A stretch of DNA of 64,000 nucleotides from an uncultured Alphaproteobacteria bacterium (GCA_947627155.1 CANQUX010000003.1:62001-126000), one strand, 5' to 3'; positions 7,378 through 17,421 are shown, counted from the first letter of the stretch. The notes: a model not told the origin generated them from the sequence alone. Made by a program: numbers and translations.

Positions 7378-10300
7378 CGGAGCCGACGTTTATTCATTTG
7401 CGGGCGCATACGGCTTATTCGGTGTTGGAGGGTGCCGTTAAGGTTAAGGAATTGGCAAATGTGACGGCACAAGCGCAAATTCCCGCCGTTGCCATGACGG
7501 ACAGCAATAATATTTTCGGTGCCATGGATTTTGCGGCAGAATGTGTTAAAGTTGGCGTGCAACCGATATTGGGCTGTCAATTTCGCGTTAAATCACCCGT
7601 TCAAACGCACAATATGTTTCAGGAAGAAAAGCCCACGTTTGATGATGTGGTTTTGTTGGTGCAAAATGAAACGGGTTATCAAAATTTGTTGCTGATGATG
7701 CGCGCGTTTTATATGGGGCAGGGGCGTGAAGAAACGCCGCATTTAAAGTTTGAGGAATTACTGAATCATTCGGAGGGGTTGATTTTGTTATCCGGCGGTG
7801 CAAAGGGCATTTTGGGGCGGCCGCTGTTGCATAAAAACAAAGCCTTTGCCGAAGAATTGCTGCAACAAATAATGCAGGCTTATCCCAATCGCTTTTATAT
7901 GGAATTGCAGCGTCACGGCTTGGAAGAAGAACAACAAACGGAACCGCTGTTTTTGGAGTTGGCTTATCAATATAACATACCGCTTGCGGCAACAAACGAG
8001 GCTTATTTTGTTTCGCCCGATATGTATGAAGCGCATGATGCTTTATTATGTATTGCCGATAAAACGTATGTGTCGGAATCGAACAGACGGCGCGTTACGC
8101 CCGAACATTATTTAAAATCGCCCGAAGAAATGACGGCTTTGTTTGCCGATTTGCCCGAGGCTGTTCAAAATACGGTGCAAATTGCAAAACGGTGTTTCTT
8201 TTTGGCGGGAAAGAAAAAACCGGCTTTCCCGAATTATGACTGCAAGGGAAAAACGGAAGACGAAGTGTTGCGGGAAATGTCGGAAGCCGGTTTTGAAAAA
8301 CGTATGCAAAATCGTTCCGAAGAAGATAAAAAACGATATCATGAACGATTGTTATATGAATTAAGCGTGATTCAAACAATGGGGTTTGCCGGTTATTTCC
8401 TTATTGTTGCTGATTTTATTCAGTGGTCAAAGGCAAACGGTGTGCCGGTCGGCCCCGGGCGGGGATCGGGGGCCGGTTCGGTTGTGGCGTGGTGCTTAAC
8501 CATTACCAATATTGATCCGTTGCGCTTTAATTTATTGTTTGAACGGTTTTTAAACCCCGAACGGGTATCCATGCCGGATTTTGATGTTGATTTTTGTCAG
8601 GAAAATCGGTATAAAACCATTGAATATGTTAAACAAAAATACGGTGCCGATCATGTGGCGCAAATTTTGGCATTAGGTCAGTTGCAGGCAAAAGCGGTTA
8701 TTCGTGATGTCGGTCGTGTTTTGCAGATTCCTTATCCCGTCGTGGATAAATTATCAAAACTGGTTCCCAATAAATTAGGCATTACCTTAAAAGAGGCCTT
8801 GGAAACAGAGCCTGAAATTCAAAGAGAGGCCGATAAAGATGAAACCATTGCGCATTTGTTGGAAATTGCGTTAAAATTGGAAGGATTGTATCGGAACGTG
8901 TCCATGCACGCAGCCGGTGTTGTTATCGGTAATAAGCCGTTGGAACAAATTGTACCGCTGTATAAAGATCCTTCTTCCGATATGCCCATTACACAATATG
9001 ATAAGCATTTTGTGGAAGATGCCAGCTTGATTAAGTTTGACTTTTTGGGATTAAAGACATTAACAACCATTGAAAAAACAATGGAATTGATTCGCAAAGG
9101 CGGCGGTGAAGATTTTGATGTGAATGATTTACCGTTGGACGATAAATTAACTTATGATTTATTAAAATCGGGTAATACAACGGGCGTGTTTCAACTTGAA
9201 AGTACGGGAATGAAGCAAATTCTGCACGATTTGCAACCCGATAAAATTGAAGATATCGTCGCGCTTGTTTCTTTGTATCGACCGGGGCCGATGGACAGTA
9301 TTCCCGATTACATTGCCTGTAAAAAAGGCGAGAAAGAGCCCGATTATATGCATCCCTGTTTGGAAGGTATTTTAAAAGAAACATACGGCATTATGATTTA
9401 TCAGGAACAGGTGATGCAAATTTCCCAGATTATGGCGGGATACACCTTGGGCGGCGCCGATTTGTTGCGTCGGGCCATGGGTAAAAAAATTGTTTCCGAA
9501 ATGGAAAGACAGCGTTCCGTTTTTATTGAAGGTGCGATTAAAAATCACATTGAAACAGCCGTTGCCGAAAAAGTTTTTGATAAAATGGCAAAATTTGCCG
9601 AATACGGCTTTAATAAATCCCATGCGGCGGCGTATGCGTTTATTGCTTATCAAACCGCTTATTTAAAAGCCCATTATCCGGTAGAGTTTATGGCGGCAAC
9701 CATGACGCTTGATAAAACAAATACCGATAAATTGGCCTTTTTTAAAAATGATTTAAAACAAATGAATATTGAAATTTTACCGCCGAACGTGAATCAATCG
9801 GAGGTGAATTTCAGTGTGGAAAATCAAAAAGTTCGTTATGCGCTTTCCGCCGTTAAAAATGTGGGGGAGGGGGGTATGATGCAACTGGTGGCGGAGCGCC
9901 GGGCAAACGGTCCGTATCAGTCGTTAAAAGATTTCTTTACGCGGGTTGACGTGTCGGCACTCAATCGGCGATATGTGGAAAATTTGGTGAAAGCCGGCGC
10001 GTTTGATTGTTTGGAAAAAAATCGCGCCAAAATTTTTGAAAATATCGATAATTTGTTGGCGTTTGCCCTGAATGCCACGCAGAGTAAAAAAAGCGCGCAA
10101 ATCAGCCTGTTCGGATTGACGGATCAGGTTGCAAACGGCTTAAAACTTCGAGAAGTACCCGATTGGCCGAATATGGAAAAATTGGAAAAAGAGGCACAAG
10201 CTGTCGGTTTTTATTTATCGGCGCATCCGCTTGATTCGTTTGATACGGTGTTAGAGCGGCTGCGGGTGGTTCCGAGTTCGGAAATTAAAGAAACGGTTGA

Positions 10301-10796
10301 TATTTCGGGTCCGTCATATATTCAGGTTGCAGCCATTGTGTCCGATGTGCGGGAGCGAATCAGTCAAAAAGGCAGAAAATATGCATTTGTTTCCGCCAAC
10401 GATAAACACGGTTCTTTTGAAGCCGTTTGTTTTTCCGATGTGTTATTGACGCAGCGTGAAAAGCTGAAATCCGGCGCACCGCTGTTGCTTTCCGTATCGG
10501 CGGATAAAAACGCCGATGAGCAGCTGCGTTTAAACATTCAATCGGTGGAATATTTATCCGATATTGTTTCGCGTACGGTTTCAACGTTGTTGATTAAGGT
10601 TGATGATGTTGATGTGATTAAAAATATTCATCAGGTGTTATCCGGTGCGACCGGCGGGTCGGGTAAAATATTCTTAACGGTGCCGGTACGCCATTATGAA
10701 GTGGAAATTGAATTGTCCGACGGGTACTTGTTTACCCCGCAGGTTATTGATGCTTTGCAACATATTCCCGGGTTAATTGAAATGCGGGAAGTTTAG
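7374..10796 (+). CDS. dnaE: DNA polymerase III alpha subunit
   Basis: 1140 aa, the usual DnaE length. An N-terminal PHP domain (about 5-210; HLRAHTAYSVLEG) precedes the polymerase core with GPGRGSGAGS (about 360), the catalytic aspartates in PDFDVDFCQE (about 400) and the palm segments PGPMDSIPDY (about 635) and FNKSHAAAYA (about 745). Helix-hairpin-helix and OB regions follow (about 820-1050). It is the replicative polymerase. Linkage to lolCD is a common alphaproteobacterial order; dnaE overlaps lolD by four bases and must be co-expressed with it. Confidence 0.97.
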   Translation: MTEPTFIHLRAHTAYSVLEGAVKVKELANVTAQAQIPAVAMTDSNNIFGAMDFAAECVKVGVQPILGCQFRVKSPVQTHNMFQEEKPTFDDVVLLVQNETGYQNLLLMMRAFYMGQGREETPHLKFEELLNHSEGLILLSGGAKGILGRPLLHKNKAFAEELLQQIMQAYPNRFYMELQRHGLEEEQQTEPLFLELAYQYNIPLAATNEAYFVSPDMYEAHDALLCIADKTYVSESNRRRVTPEHYLKSPEEMTALFADLPEAVQNTVQIAKRCFFLAGKKKPAFPNYDCKGKTEDEVLREMSEAGFEKRMQNRSEEDKKRYHERLLYELSVIQTMGFAGYFLIVADFIQWSKANGVPVGPGRGSGAGSVVAWCLTITNIDPLRFNLLFERFLNPERVSMPDFDVDFCQENRYKTIEYVKQKYGADHVAQILALGQLQAKAVIRDVGRVLQIPYPVVDKLSKLVPNKLGITLKEALETEPEIQREADKDETIAHLLEIALKLEGLYRNVSMHAAGVVIGNKPLEQIVPLYKDPSSDMPITQYDKHFVEDASLIKFDFLGLKTLTTIEKTMELIRKGGGEDFDVNDLPLDDKLTYDLLKSGNTTGVFQLESTGMKQILHDLQPDKIEDIVALVSLYRPGPMDSIPDYIACKKGEKEPDYMHPCLEGILKETYGIMIYQEQVMQISQIMAGYTLGGADLLRRAMGKKIVSEMERQRSVFIEGAIKNHIETAVAEKVFDKMAKFAEYGFNKSHAAAYAFIAYQTAYLKAHYPVEFMAATMTLDKTNTDKLAFFKNDLKQMNIEILPPNVNQSEVNFSVENQKVRYALSAVKNVGEGGMMQLVAERRANGPYQSLKDFFTRVDVSALNRRYVENLVKAGAFDCLEKNRAKIFENIDNLLAFALNATQSKKSAQISLFGLTDQVANGLKLREVPDWPNMEKLEKEAQAVGFYLSAHPLDSFDTVLERLRVVPSSEIKETVDISGPSYIQVAAIVSDVRERISQKGRKYAFVSANDKHGSFEAVCFSDVLLTQREKLKSGAPLLLSVSADKNADEQLRLNIQSVEYLSDIVSRTVSTLLIKVDDVDVIKNIHQVLSGATGGSGKIFLTVPVRHYEVEIELSDGYLFTPQVIDALQHIPGLIEMREV

Positions 10797-10839
10797 AGGA
10801 ATTTGATCAAAATGTTGTTCGTGAAAAAGGAGTTTAAAA

Positions 10840-11679
10840 ATGTATTCCGGTATTTTATTTCCGACAATTGATCCGGTTGCCGTACATTTGGGCATCTTTG
10901 CCGTTCGGTGGTATTCGCTGGCCTATATTTTCGGCATTATCGGCGCTTGGTTGTTGGCGCGTCAAATGTCACGTTATTCGAAAAGCGTTTTTACGGTTTT
11001 AAAAATCGATGACTTTTTAATTTGGGCAACAATCGGTGTTGTGGCAGGCGGGCGATTGGGCTATGTGTTTTTTTACAATGCGCATTATTTTTGGGAAAAT
11101 CCGTTGCAGATTTTTGCCGTTTGGCAAGGCGGTATGTCTTTTCACGGCGGATTAATCGGCGTGATTATTGCAACGCTTCTGTTTGCACATGTTAAAAAAA
11201 TACCCCCGCTGGCTATCGGCGATATATTGGTTTGTGTAGCGCCCATCGGGTTGTTTTTCGGCAGACTGGCTAATTTTGTCAATGCCGAATTATTCGGACG
11301 GGTCACGCAATCGGTTCCTTGGGCCATGATTTTTCCGAACGGCGGTCCGTTACCGCGACATCCGTCACAATTGTATGAAGCCTGTTTGGAAGGTATTGTT
11401 TTGTTCGGCATATTAAATGCGCTGTGGTGGTTTTCACCGCGATTGAGAAACCGGCAAGGTTTTTTGTTCGGCCTGTTTTTAATTTTATACGCCTTCTTCC
11501 GTTTCGGGGTTGAATTTACGCGCGAGCCCGATGCACATTTGGGATTTGTTTTTTATGCATTTTCGATGGGGCAATTATTATGTGTTCCGATGGCATTATG
11601 CGGCGTGTGGTTTATTTATTCAAGCGCACCGGGGCGAAAATTGGAAAAAATAACCGTGAAAAATGATGAGAGAAAATAA
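10840..11679 (+). CDS. lgt: Prolipoprotein diacylglyceryl transferase
   Basis: 279 aa, a polytopic inner-membrane enzyme that moves diacylglycerol from phosphatidylglycerol to the lipobox cysteine of prolipoproteins. Family landmarks are VAGGRLGYVFFY (about 70), GGMSFHGGLIG (about 98), the signature FFGRLANFVNAELFGR (about 140) and RHPSQLYEA (about 173). AAAGGAG precedes the ATG by 8 bases. It supplies the substrates of LolCD encoded just upstream. Only 3 bases separate it from the DUF2062 gene. Confidence 0.95.
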   Translation: MYSGILFPTIDPVAVHLGIFAVRWYSLAYIFGIIGAWLLARQMSRYSKSVFTVLKIDDFLIWATIGVVAGGRLGYVFFYNAHYFWENPLQIFAVWQGGMSFHGGLIGVIIATLLFAHVKKIPPLAIGDILVCVAPIGLFFGRLANFVNAELFGRVTQSVPWAMIFPNGGPLPRHPSQLYEACLEGIVLFGILNALWWFSPRLRNRQGFLFGLFLILYAFFRFGVEFTREPDAHLGFVFYAFSMGQLLCVPMALCGVWFIYSSAPGRKLEKITVKNDERK

Positions 11680-11682
11680 AAA

Positions 11683-12243
11683 ATGATGTTGGCCGATTTT
11701 TCGAAAAGCATTAAAAGTTTAATCCGCAGAAAACTGCTTTATCCGTTGTTACGTGCCAAAACAAAGCCCGAATATAAAGCGCGCGGTGTGGCGGTCGGTT
11801 TGGCTTGGGCGTTCACGCCGCTGGTGGGTGTTCAAATGACAACCGTGTTAATTACGTGGACAATTGCCAAAAAATTGAAGTGGCCATTTTCGTTACCGCT
11901 GGCCTTGGCATGGACTTGGGTGACAAATGTTTTCACCATGATACCGATTTATTATGTTTTTTACGGGACCGGTCAAATTTTACGCGGGCGATGGAATCAA
12001 ATCAGCGGATTTCATTCGATTTCCGGTTTAATGGAAAATGTTTTTTTGAAAGAAGTCCCGTTTTTGGAAAAAATGAATGCGTTTTTGCATTTGTTTGTAA
12101 AAGATTGGGGTATTTCTTTATTTGTGGGGTGTGTGCCGTTTGTGATTATCGGGTATATTTGGGGCTATCGGCTCACCATGCGATTTGAAAAAATGCGTCA
12201 AAAACGAAAGGAAAAATATGGAAAAATCAGCGCTTCTCAATGA
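11683..12243 (+). CDS. DUF2062 membrane protein
   Basis: 186 aa. The pattern ARGVAVGLAWAFTPLVGVQM (about 37-56) and later membrane helices (about 60-80, 88-105 and 145-170) match the DUF2062 family of small inner-membrane proteins, whose function is not established. The start could also be the next codon (ATGATG). It starts 3 bases after lgt and its end overlaps pgeF by 26 bases, so it lies inside one operon. The C-terminus is basic and cytoplasmic. Confidence 0.8.
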   Translation: MMLADFSKSIKSLIRRKLLYPLLRAKTKPEYKARGVAVGLAWAFTPLVGVQMTTVLITWTIAKKLKWPFSLPLALAWTWVTNVFTMIPIYYVFYGTGQILRGRWNQISGFHSISGLMENVFLKEVPFLEKMNAFLHLFVKDWGISLFVGCVPFVIIGYIWGYRLTMRFEKMRQKRKEKYGKISASQ

Positions 12244-12850
12244 AATTGATTTTATTGAACACGGGTTTTATGATAAAGAAGATTCGAAAACGGCAAAAAA
12301 TCCGATTTTAATGAATCAGGTGCATTCCGTCGATTCGCTTTTTTTAACACAACAACCGGCACAAGCACCGGCATTGGATTCGTTAATCACGCAAACGCCG
12401 CACTTAAACTTAACGGTTAAAACGGCAGATTGTGCGCCGGTTTTATTGGTTGATGTTAAAAGTCGAATGATTGCCGCCGTACATGCCGGATGGAAAGGGG
12501 CATTTCAGGGAATTTTAGAAAATACGATGTTACAAATGGTTGCGAAAGGGGCATCGATTGAAACAACGGTGGCAGCGATAGGGCCGCATTTGCAGAAAAA
12601 AAGTTTTGAAATCGATCAAAATATGTTTGCCTTGTTTCCTAAAACGGAAGCAATCTTTTTTGAGCAAACGGATGACACACATTTTTTGTTTGATTTTCAT
12701 GCGTATGTGATTCATCGGTTAAAGCGAATCGGACTGAAAGAAATTGATTCGATTTTGATTGACACATATACCGATTTTTCGTATAACAGTTACAGAAGAG
12801 AACCGTTGAATCCGGCTCGGCAATTCAGTTGCATTCAGATAAAGGAATAA
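12218..12850 (+). CDS. pgeF: YfiH/PgeF-type multicopper oxidase-like domain protein
   Basis: 210 aa from the ATG at 12218, which has AAAGGA upstream; a longer frame has no RBS. The family residues are present: QVHSV (about 36), TADCAPVLLVD (about 68) and AAVHAGWKGAFQG (about 90), supplying the His/Cys metal site. Homologues were called polyphenol oxidase (laccase domain); YfiH proteins hydrolyse purine nucleosides or remove mis-incorporated L-Ser from peptidoglycan precursors. The murA gene 640 bases downstream favours a cell-wall role, an inference. Confidence 0.85.
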   Translation: MEKSALLNEIDFIEHGFYDKEDSKTAKNPILMNQVHSVDSLFLTQQPAQAPALDSLITQTPHLNLTVKTADCAPVLLVDVKSRMIAAVHAGWKGAFQGILENTMLQMVAKGASIETTVAAIGPHLQKKSFEIDQNMFALFPKTEAIFFEQTDDTHFLFDFHAYVIHRLKRIGLKEIDSILIDTYTDFSYNSYRREPLNPARQFSCIQIKE

Positions 12851-12851
12851 A

Positions 12852-13289
12852 ATGAAATTGGTATTGCAGCGTGTTCATAAAGCAGCCGTTTTTGTTGATC
12901 AAAAGTGCGTGGGAAAATGCGCAAAAGGCTTTTGCATTTTGGCCGGTATGGAAGAAACGGATACTGATGAAGTCATACAAAAAATGGCACAAAAAACAGT
13001 GCTGTTACGCGTGTTTGAAGATGAAAACGGCAAAATGAACAAATCGTTGATTGATATTTGGGGGACAGCTTTGATTGTATCGCAATTTACTTTGTTGGCA
13101 GATTGTCGCAGCGGACGACGACCGTCTTTTACGGGGGCGGGAAATCCGCAAAAAGCGGCTCAGGCGTTTCAACAGTTTGTACAGGCGGTTAAAGCCTTAC
13201 ATATTCCCGTTGAAACGGGTGTTTTCGGTGCCGATATGACGGTGCATATTGAAAATGACGGACCGGCAACTTTTATTTTGGAGAGTTAA
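12852..13289 (+). CDS. dtd: D-aminoacyl-tRNA deacylase
   Basis: 145 aa, normal for Dtd. Catalytic motifs are SQFTLLADCRSGRRPSF (about 77) and the C-terminal NDGPATF (about 136), corresponding to the cross-subunit Gly-cisPro loop that excludes L-amino acids. It frees tRNAs from mischarged D-amino acids in the cytoplasm. It begins 1 base after the pgeF stop, so it is translated with it. Confidence 0.95.
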   Translation: MKLVLQRVHKAAVFVDQKCVGKCAKGFCILAGMEETDTDEVIQKMAQKTVLLRVFEDENGKMNKSLIDIWGTALIVSQFTLLADCRSGRRPSFTGAGNPQKAAQAFQQFVQAVKALHIPVETGVFGADMTVHIENDGPATFILES

Positions 13290-13290
13290 A

Positions 13291-13479
13291 ATGAATGAAA
13301 ATCAAACCATAGAGGAAAATTTGACCTGTCTGGTCAAGCAAATAAAAGAATGTCATCATTTGAGCGAAAAAAAAGCGCAAACATTCGCGGCGCAAGCATT
13401 GGCATTGCAAAAAAATTTGCGTCTTCGAAAAAAACAAAAACAAGAGAAAGAAAATCAGAAAAAGTCATCTGACAATTAA
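13291..13479 (+). CDS. Small charged coiled-coil protein, unknown
   Basis: 62 aa from the ATG at 13291, one base after the dtd stop; GGAGAG ends 7 bases upstream. The sequence is helical and very basic toward the end (LRLRKKQKQEKENQKK). No family is recognised. Its tight position between dtd and murA (11 bases) supports a real gene, though a non-functional reading frame is possible. Confidence 0.55.
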   Translation: MNENQTIEENLTCLVKQIKECHHLSEKKAQTFAAQALALQKNLRLRKKQKQEKENQKKSSDN

Positions 13480-13490
13480 GGAGAAAAGTT

Positions 13491-14753
13491 ATGTATGCCT
13501 ATAAAATAACCGGTCAAAAAAAGTTACAAGGAAGTGTTGAAATTCAAGGAGCTAAAAATGCCGTTTTACCGATTATGGCGGCGGCTCTTTTAACCGATGA
13601 ACCCATAGAACTGACAAACGTTTCTTATTTATCCGATGTGAAAGTTTTATCACAGTTGTTGGAAAGTTTGGGTATGAAAATCGAAGCTTTACCGAATAAA
13701 CTGATTTTACGGGCAGACACCATTTCCTCCACGCATGCCGATTATGAATTTGTGTCGAAAATGCGCGGTTCGTTTTGGGTGTTGGGTCCTTTGTTGGGGC
13801 GGTTTCATGAAGCGGAGGTGTCATTGCCGGGCGGTTGCGCCATCGGCACGCGTCCCGTTGATTTATATTTGGTGGCTTTACGGGAAATGGGTGCCGATAT
13901 TAAAGTGGAAAACGGTTATGTAAAAGCCAAAGGACGCTTACGGGGAAATGAGATATTTTTCCCGCGCGTATCGGTCGGTGCAACGCATAATACAATTATG
14001 TCTGCCGTTTTGGCCGAGGGAACGACGGTGATTCATAATCCGGCATTGGAACCGGAAGTGATTGATTTATTAAACGTGTTGGTTAAAATGGGGGCGAAAA
14101 TTGAGGGAATCGGCACAAAAGTTTTAACCGTTCACGGGGTTGAAAAATTACACGGTTGTACGCATGAAATTGTGCCCGACAGAATTGAATCGGCAACATT
14201 TGCCGCTGCTGCCGCTTTAACGCACGGGCAAATTTTAATGAAAAACACCAATTTAAATTTAATGAATGCCGTGGCCGATGCGTTACGAATCAGCGGTGTT
14301 GTTTTTGAACAAAGAGGTAGTGATTTATGGGTTGATGCTTCCAAAGCTTCTTTAACGGCAACACCGATTACAACATGCGAATATCCGGGTTTCCCGACAG
14401 ATGCACAAGCTTTATTAACTTCCGTTTTGGCGTTATCGAAAGGGGAAAGTTTGGTGGAAGAACGCATTTTTGAAAATCGATTTATGCATATTCCCGAATT
14501 GCAGCGGATGGGGGCGCAAGTTAAAATTTTAACCAATCAATCGGTGTTAATTACCGGCGTAGAGTCGCTTTCGGGCACAACGGTAATGTCTTCGGATTTG
14601 CGCGGCGGTGTCGGGTTGGTGTTGGCAGCGCTTGCCGCCAAAGGGGAAACGATTGTCAAGCGCATTTATCACATTGACAGGGGCTATTTTCAATTGGAGG
14701 AAAAATTGAAAGCGTTGGGAGCCGATATTGAGCGCATTCATTTAGATGACTAA
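13491..14753 (+). CDS. murA: UDP-N-acetylglucosamine 1-carboxyvinyltransferase
   Basis: 420 aa, full length. It catalyses the first committed step of peptidoglycan synthesis, adding enolpyruvate from PEP to UDP-GlcNAc. IQGAKNAVLPIMAAALL at the start carries the Lys-Asn pair, and LPGGCAIGTRPVDLYL (about 115) holds the catalytic Cys that fosfomycin alkylates. A good RBS (AAGGAGAAAAG) precedes the ATG. Its TAA overlaps the stop of the convergent ankyrin gene, with no hairpin between them, so the transcripts may overlap. Confidence 0.96.
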   Translation: MYAYKITGQKKLQGSVEIQGAKNAVLPIMAAALLTDEPIELTNVSYLSDVKVLSQLLESLGMKIEALPNKLILRADTISSTHADYEFVSKMRGSFWVLGPLLGRFHEAEVSLPGGCAIGTRPVDLYLVALREMGADIKVENGYVKAKGRLRGNEIFFPRVSVGATHNTIMSAVLAEGTTVIHNPALEPEVIDLLNVLVKMGAKIEGIGTKVLTVHGVEKLHGCTHEIVPDRIESATFAAAAALTHGQILMKNTNLNLMNAVADALRISGVVFEQRGSDLWVDASKASLTATPITTCEYPGFPTDAQALLTSVLALSKGESLVEERIFENRFMHIPELQRMGAQVKILTNQSVLITGVESLSGTTVMSSDLRGGVGLVLAALAAKGETIVKRIYHIDRGYFQLEEKLKALGADIERIHLDD

Positions 14754-16147
14754 TTTTTTTCCGCTTGACGCTGCCGATTCAGTATTTTTTGAATTTTTTT
14801 CTGCATCCAATTATGTTGCAGATTTGCGGGTATTTGATTTTTTTCCGATTGTCGGCAATATAAAAGCTTGTTGATTAAAGAGGTCGGCAATTGATGAGAA
14901 AGAGCCTCATAAAAAAGCTGCTTATAGTTTTTGTAAAAACGCAAACTGACGCCTTTATGAAGCATTTTTTGAATAACGTCAATATTTCTTGTTTTTAAAG
15001 CAAATTGAACGGCCGGTATGAAATGAAGCGTATTATGCCGAATAATTTCTTTATAAGATGTTACGTCGGGAACTGTACAGTCGGGATCGGCGCCATGATC
15101 CAATAAATAATGAACCATCGGTTTTTGATTATTTGCCAACGCATAGGCAAGCGGTGTTAAGCCTTTATGATCAGCCAAATTGATTGTGTCGGGTGTTAAC
15201 ACCTTTTCAGCAAAAGACAGCATACCTTTTTCGGCCATGTAAGAAAGCGCCGTCCGTCCGTTTGAATCAACAGCTTGCGGTTGAACATCCGTTTCATTAA
15301 GAAGTGTTTGTATGGTATAGACATAATCGGTAAAGGAGGGATTGCGCATATAGTCTTTTGCGTTGATATAACTTTGATGAACCGTCGGAATTTGTTGTAA
15401 AACATAAGTTAACGGCGTTGCAAACGTTTGATCGGCACGATAAATAATTTTGGGAAGAGTGCAACCGGCTTGAATGAGTTTTTCCACACATTTATAGCTG
15501 CCGTATTTCAGTGCTTTTCTCAAAGCAACCGGACAGGCTTTTTGGCGATTTGACGTAAATTCACGCCAATTTGCGGGCAGAACATTTAATTCGGCATGTG
15601 CTTTTTTAATTAAATGATCTAAAACTTTATCATCATTCATTCGGGCAGACATTGACAGCGGTGTAATATCCAATGAGCTGATCATATTCACGTCGGCATG
15701 ATATTTTAATAATAAAAGAACGGCTTTATAATTAGCTTTCCATATGGCAAAACTTAAACAGCTTATTTTGCGCCAAGGCGTTTTTTGATGCGTAAAAATA
15801 TCTGATTTCCCGGGTAATTTTGCAATGGTATAAACATTCGGATTTGCTCCTTTTTTTAAAAGAGCCGGCAGCAAATCCCAATTGCGTGTGACGGCAACGC
15901 CAAGGGCAGTCAGCCCGAAAGAATCTTTTTGATTCACATCTGTCTGCGGCTGATTTAACAGCTCAAAAAACATTTTTTCTCCAATCGGATCTTGTGATCG
16001 GTAAGTTGCTTCAATCAGCGCCGTTGTTCCGTTCTCCCCTTGCGCATTGATATCACACTGATGAATCAGCGTATTGAACGCTTGTAAATCTTTATGAATA
16101 ACGGCCTCAATCAAAGGCGAATTTTTTTGCTCCGTTTTCGAATTCAT
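14750..16147 (-). CDS. Ankyrin-repeat protein
   Basis: 465 aa with no signal peptide or membrane helix. Ankyrin repeats run over most of the length; clear ones include DSFGLTALGVAVTRNWDLLP (about 77-96), SSLDITPLSMSARMND (about 155), DSNGRTALSYMAEKG (about 300) and DHKGLTPLAYALANNQ (about 330) followed by LLDHGADPDC. Such proteins mediate protein-protein contacts and in host-associated bacteria may be effectors, but nothing here shows secretion. The C-terminus is basic and glutamine-rich. It is convergent with murA and transcribed alone. Confidence 0.85.
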   Translation of the reverse strand: MNSKTEQKNSPLIEAVIHKDLQAFNTLIHQCDINAQGENGTTALIEATYRSQDPIGEKMFFELLNQPQTDVNQKDSFGLTALGVAVTRNWDLLPALLKKGANPNVYTIAKLPGKSDIFTHQKTPWRKISCLSFAIWKANYKAVLLLLKYHADVNMISSLDITPLSMSARMNDDKVLDHLIKKAHAELNVLPANWREFTSNRQKACPVALRKALKYGSYKCVEKLIQAGCTLPKIIYRADQTFATPLTYVLQQIPTVHQSYINAKDYMRNPSFTDYVYTIQTLLNETDVQPQAVDSNGRTALSYMAEKGMLSFAEKVLTPDTINLADHKGLTPLAYALANNQKPMVHYLLDHGADPDCTVPDVTSYKEIIRHNTLHFIPAVQFALKTRNIDVIQKMLHKGVSLRFYKNYKQLFYEALSHQLPTSLINKLLYCRQSEKNQIPANLQHNWMQKKIQKILNRQRQAEKN

Positions 16148-16211
16148 TGTGTTTTCCCCTCATATATATGATTCGTTTTTAAGGATAACATAAAAACAAA
16201 GTTTTGTCAAA

Positions 16212-17399
16212 TCATTTGTCATTAAGGAGCGGTAAAAAATCGGTTAAAGCGGATTGCGGGGTTAAAAATTGAATTTTTTTCGATGGTGGGTGATAAAATA
16301 AGCCCGTTTCGCCGTTTTTAATTTGCAGGGCCGTTTTACCGAACAGCTGATAGCGCCAACCGTGATTAAACGGCACATCGAAATCACAAACAAAATTTTC
16401 CAAATCGGTGTTGGAAGCAATTAAAGAAGAGGCGACTTTTTCCTGCGTGGCAATCAGGTGCAGCGTGAGTCTTAAAATTTCAATTAAATTTTTTTGCGTA
16501 TTTGTTAAATTATGTTCGACTTTTTCTTTAACAATCGGCGGATTTTCGGTTAAGGCCTGCGCAATGGTTTGACAGATTTGTCGGGCCATATCCGATTTTT
16601 CAAACCCGTTCGTTAAATTGCGCATTTTTTTCATTTGATCGGGAGTTGTCGGCTGAATGCTGGCCAGTTCATGTAATAATTCATCTTTCAGAATGTGCCG
16701 ACGCGGTCTGTTTTTTTTGCGTGCCAAATTTTCCCGCAAAATATAAAGCTTTTGATAAATGAACAGCGCCATTCCCTTTAAATTACTGCTTTTGGCTTTT
16801 TCCGCCAACTGTGCGGGCGAGGGATGATAAAGTTCCGGATCGGTTAACTGATTGAGTTCCTCTTGAATCCAATCAAGACGATGATGCGCTTTTAAATAGT
16901 CGGATATTTTTTGATAAATCCGACATAAATGAGTGACATCGCATAATGCATATTGCACCTGTCGTTCGTTTAAAGGACGATTTTCCCAATTCGTGCAACG
17001 CATGCTTTTATCTAAGTCAATTTTTAAATAGGATTTCACCAATTGCTGATAACTCACGTTTTCGCCGAAACCGCAAGCCATGGCGCCGATTTGCGTATCA
17101 AAAATCGGTTGCGGAATTTGTCCGCTTAAATGAAAAATAATTTCAATATCCTGTCGCGCCGCATGAAACACTTTGACAACGTTTTTATTTTGAAATAACT
17201 CAAACAACGCATCTAATTGAATATCCTCCGCGAGCGGATCGATACAATAAGCCTCATCGGGAGTTGCAATTTGAATTAAACACACTTCGGGATAGAACGT
17301 TCTTTCCCGAATAAACTCCGTATCAACGGTTATGAAGTTGCCGGTTGCAAAGCGGTGACACACTTCGGTCAGCTGTTTTGTTGTTGTAATCATCATCAC
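16212..17399 (-). CDS. rnd: Ribonuclease D
   Basis: 395 aa. The DEDD exonuclease domain (about 1-190) shows motif I VDTEFIRERTFYPEVCLIQIA, motif II VFHAARQDIEIIF (about 85) and motif III YALCDVTHL (about 150) with the DEDDy tyrosine. HRDC-like helical domains follow (about 210-300 and the C-terminus). It trims 3' ends of tRNA precursors and other structured RNAs. The start has two extra Met codons (ATGATGATG), so the exact start is uncertain by a few residues. It is divergent from cca, another tRNA 3'-end enzyme, across 57 bases. Confidence 0.93.
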   Translation of the reverse strand: MMMITTTKQLTEVCHRFATGNFITVDTEFIRERTFYPEVCLIQIATPDEAYCIDPLAEDIQLDALFELFQNKNVVKVFHAARQDIEIIFHLSGQIPQPIFDTQIGAMACGFGENVSYQQLVKSYLKIDLDKSMRCTNWENRPLNERQVQYALCDVTHLCRIYQKISDYLKAHHRLDWIQEELNQLTDPELYHPSPAQLAEKAKSSNLKGMALFIYQKLYILRENLARKKNRPRRHILKDELLHELASIQPTTPDQMKKMRNLTNGFEKSDMARQICQTIAQALTENPPIVKEKVEHNLTNTQKNLIEILRLTLHLIATQEKVASSLIASNTDLENFVCDFDVPFNHGWRYQLFGKTALQIKNGETGLFYHPPSKKIQFLTPQSALTDFLPLLNDK

Positions 17400-17421
17400 T
17401 GCTTATCATACATTTTTTTTC

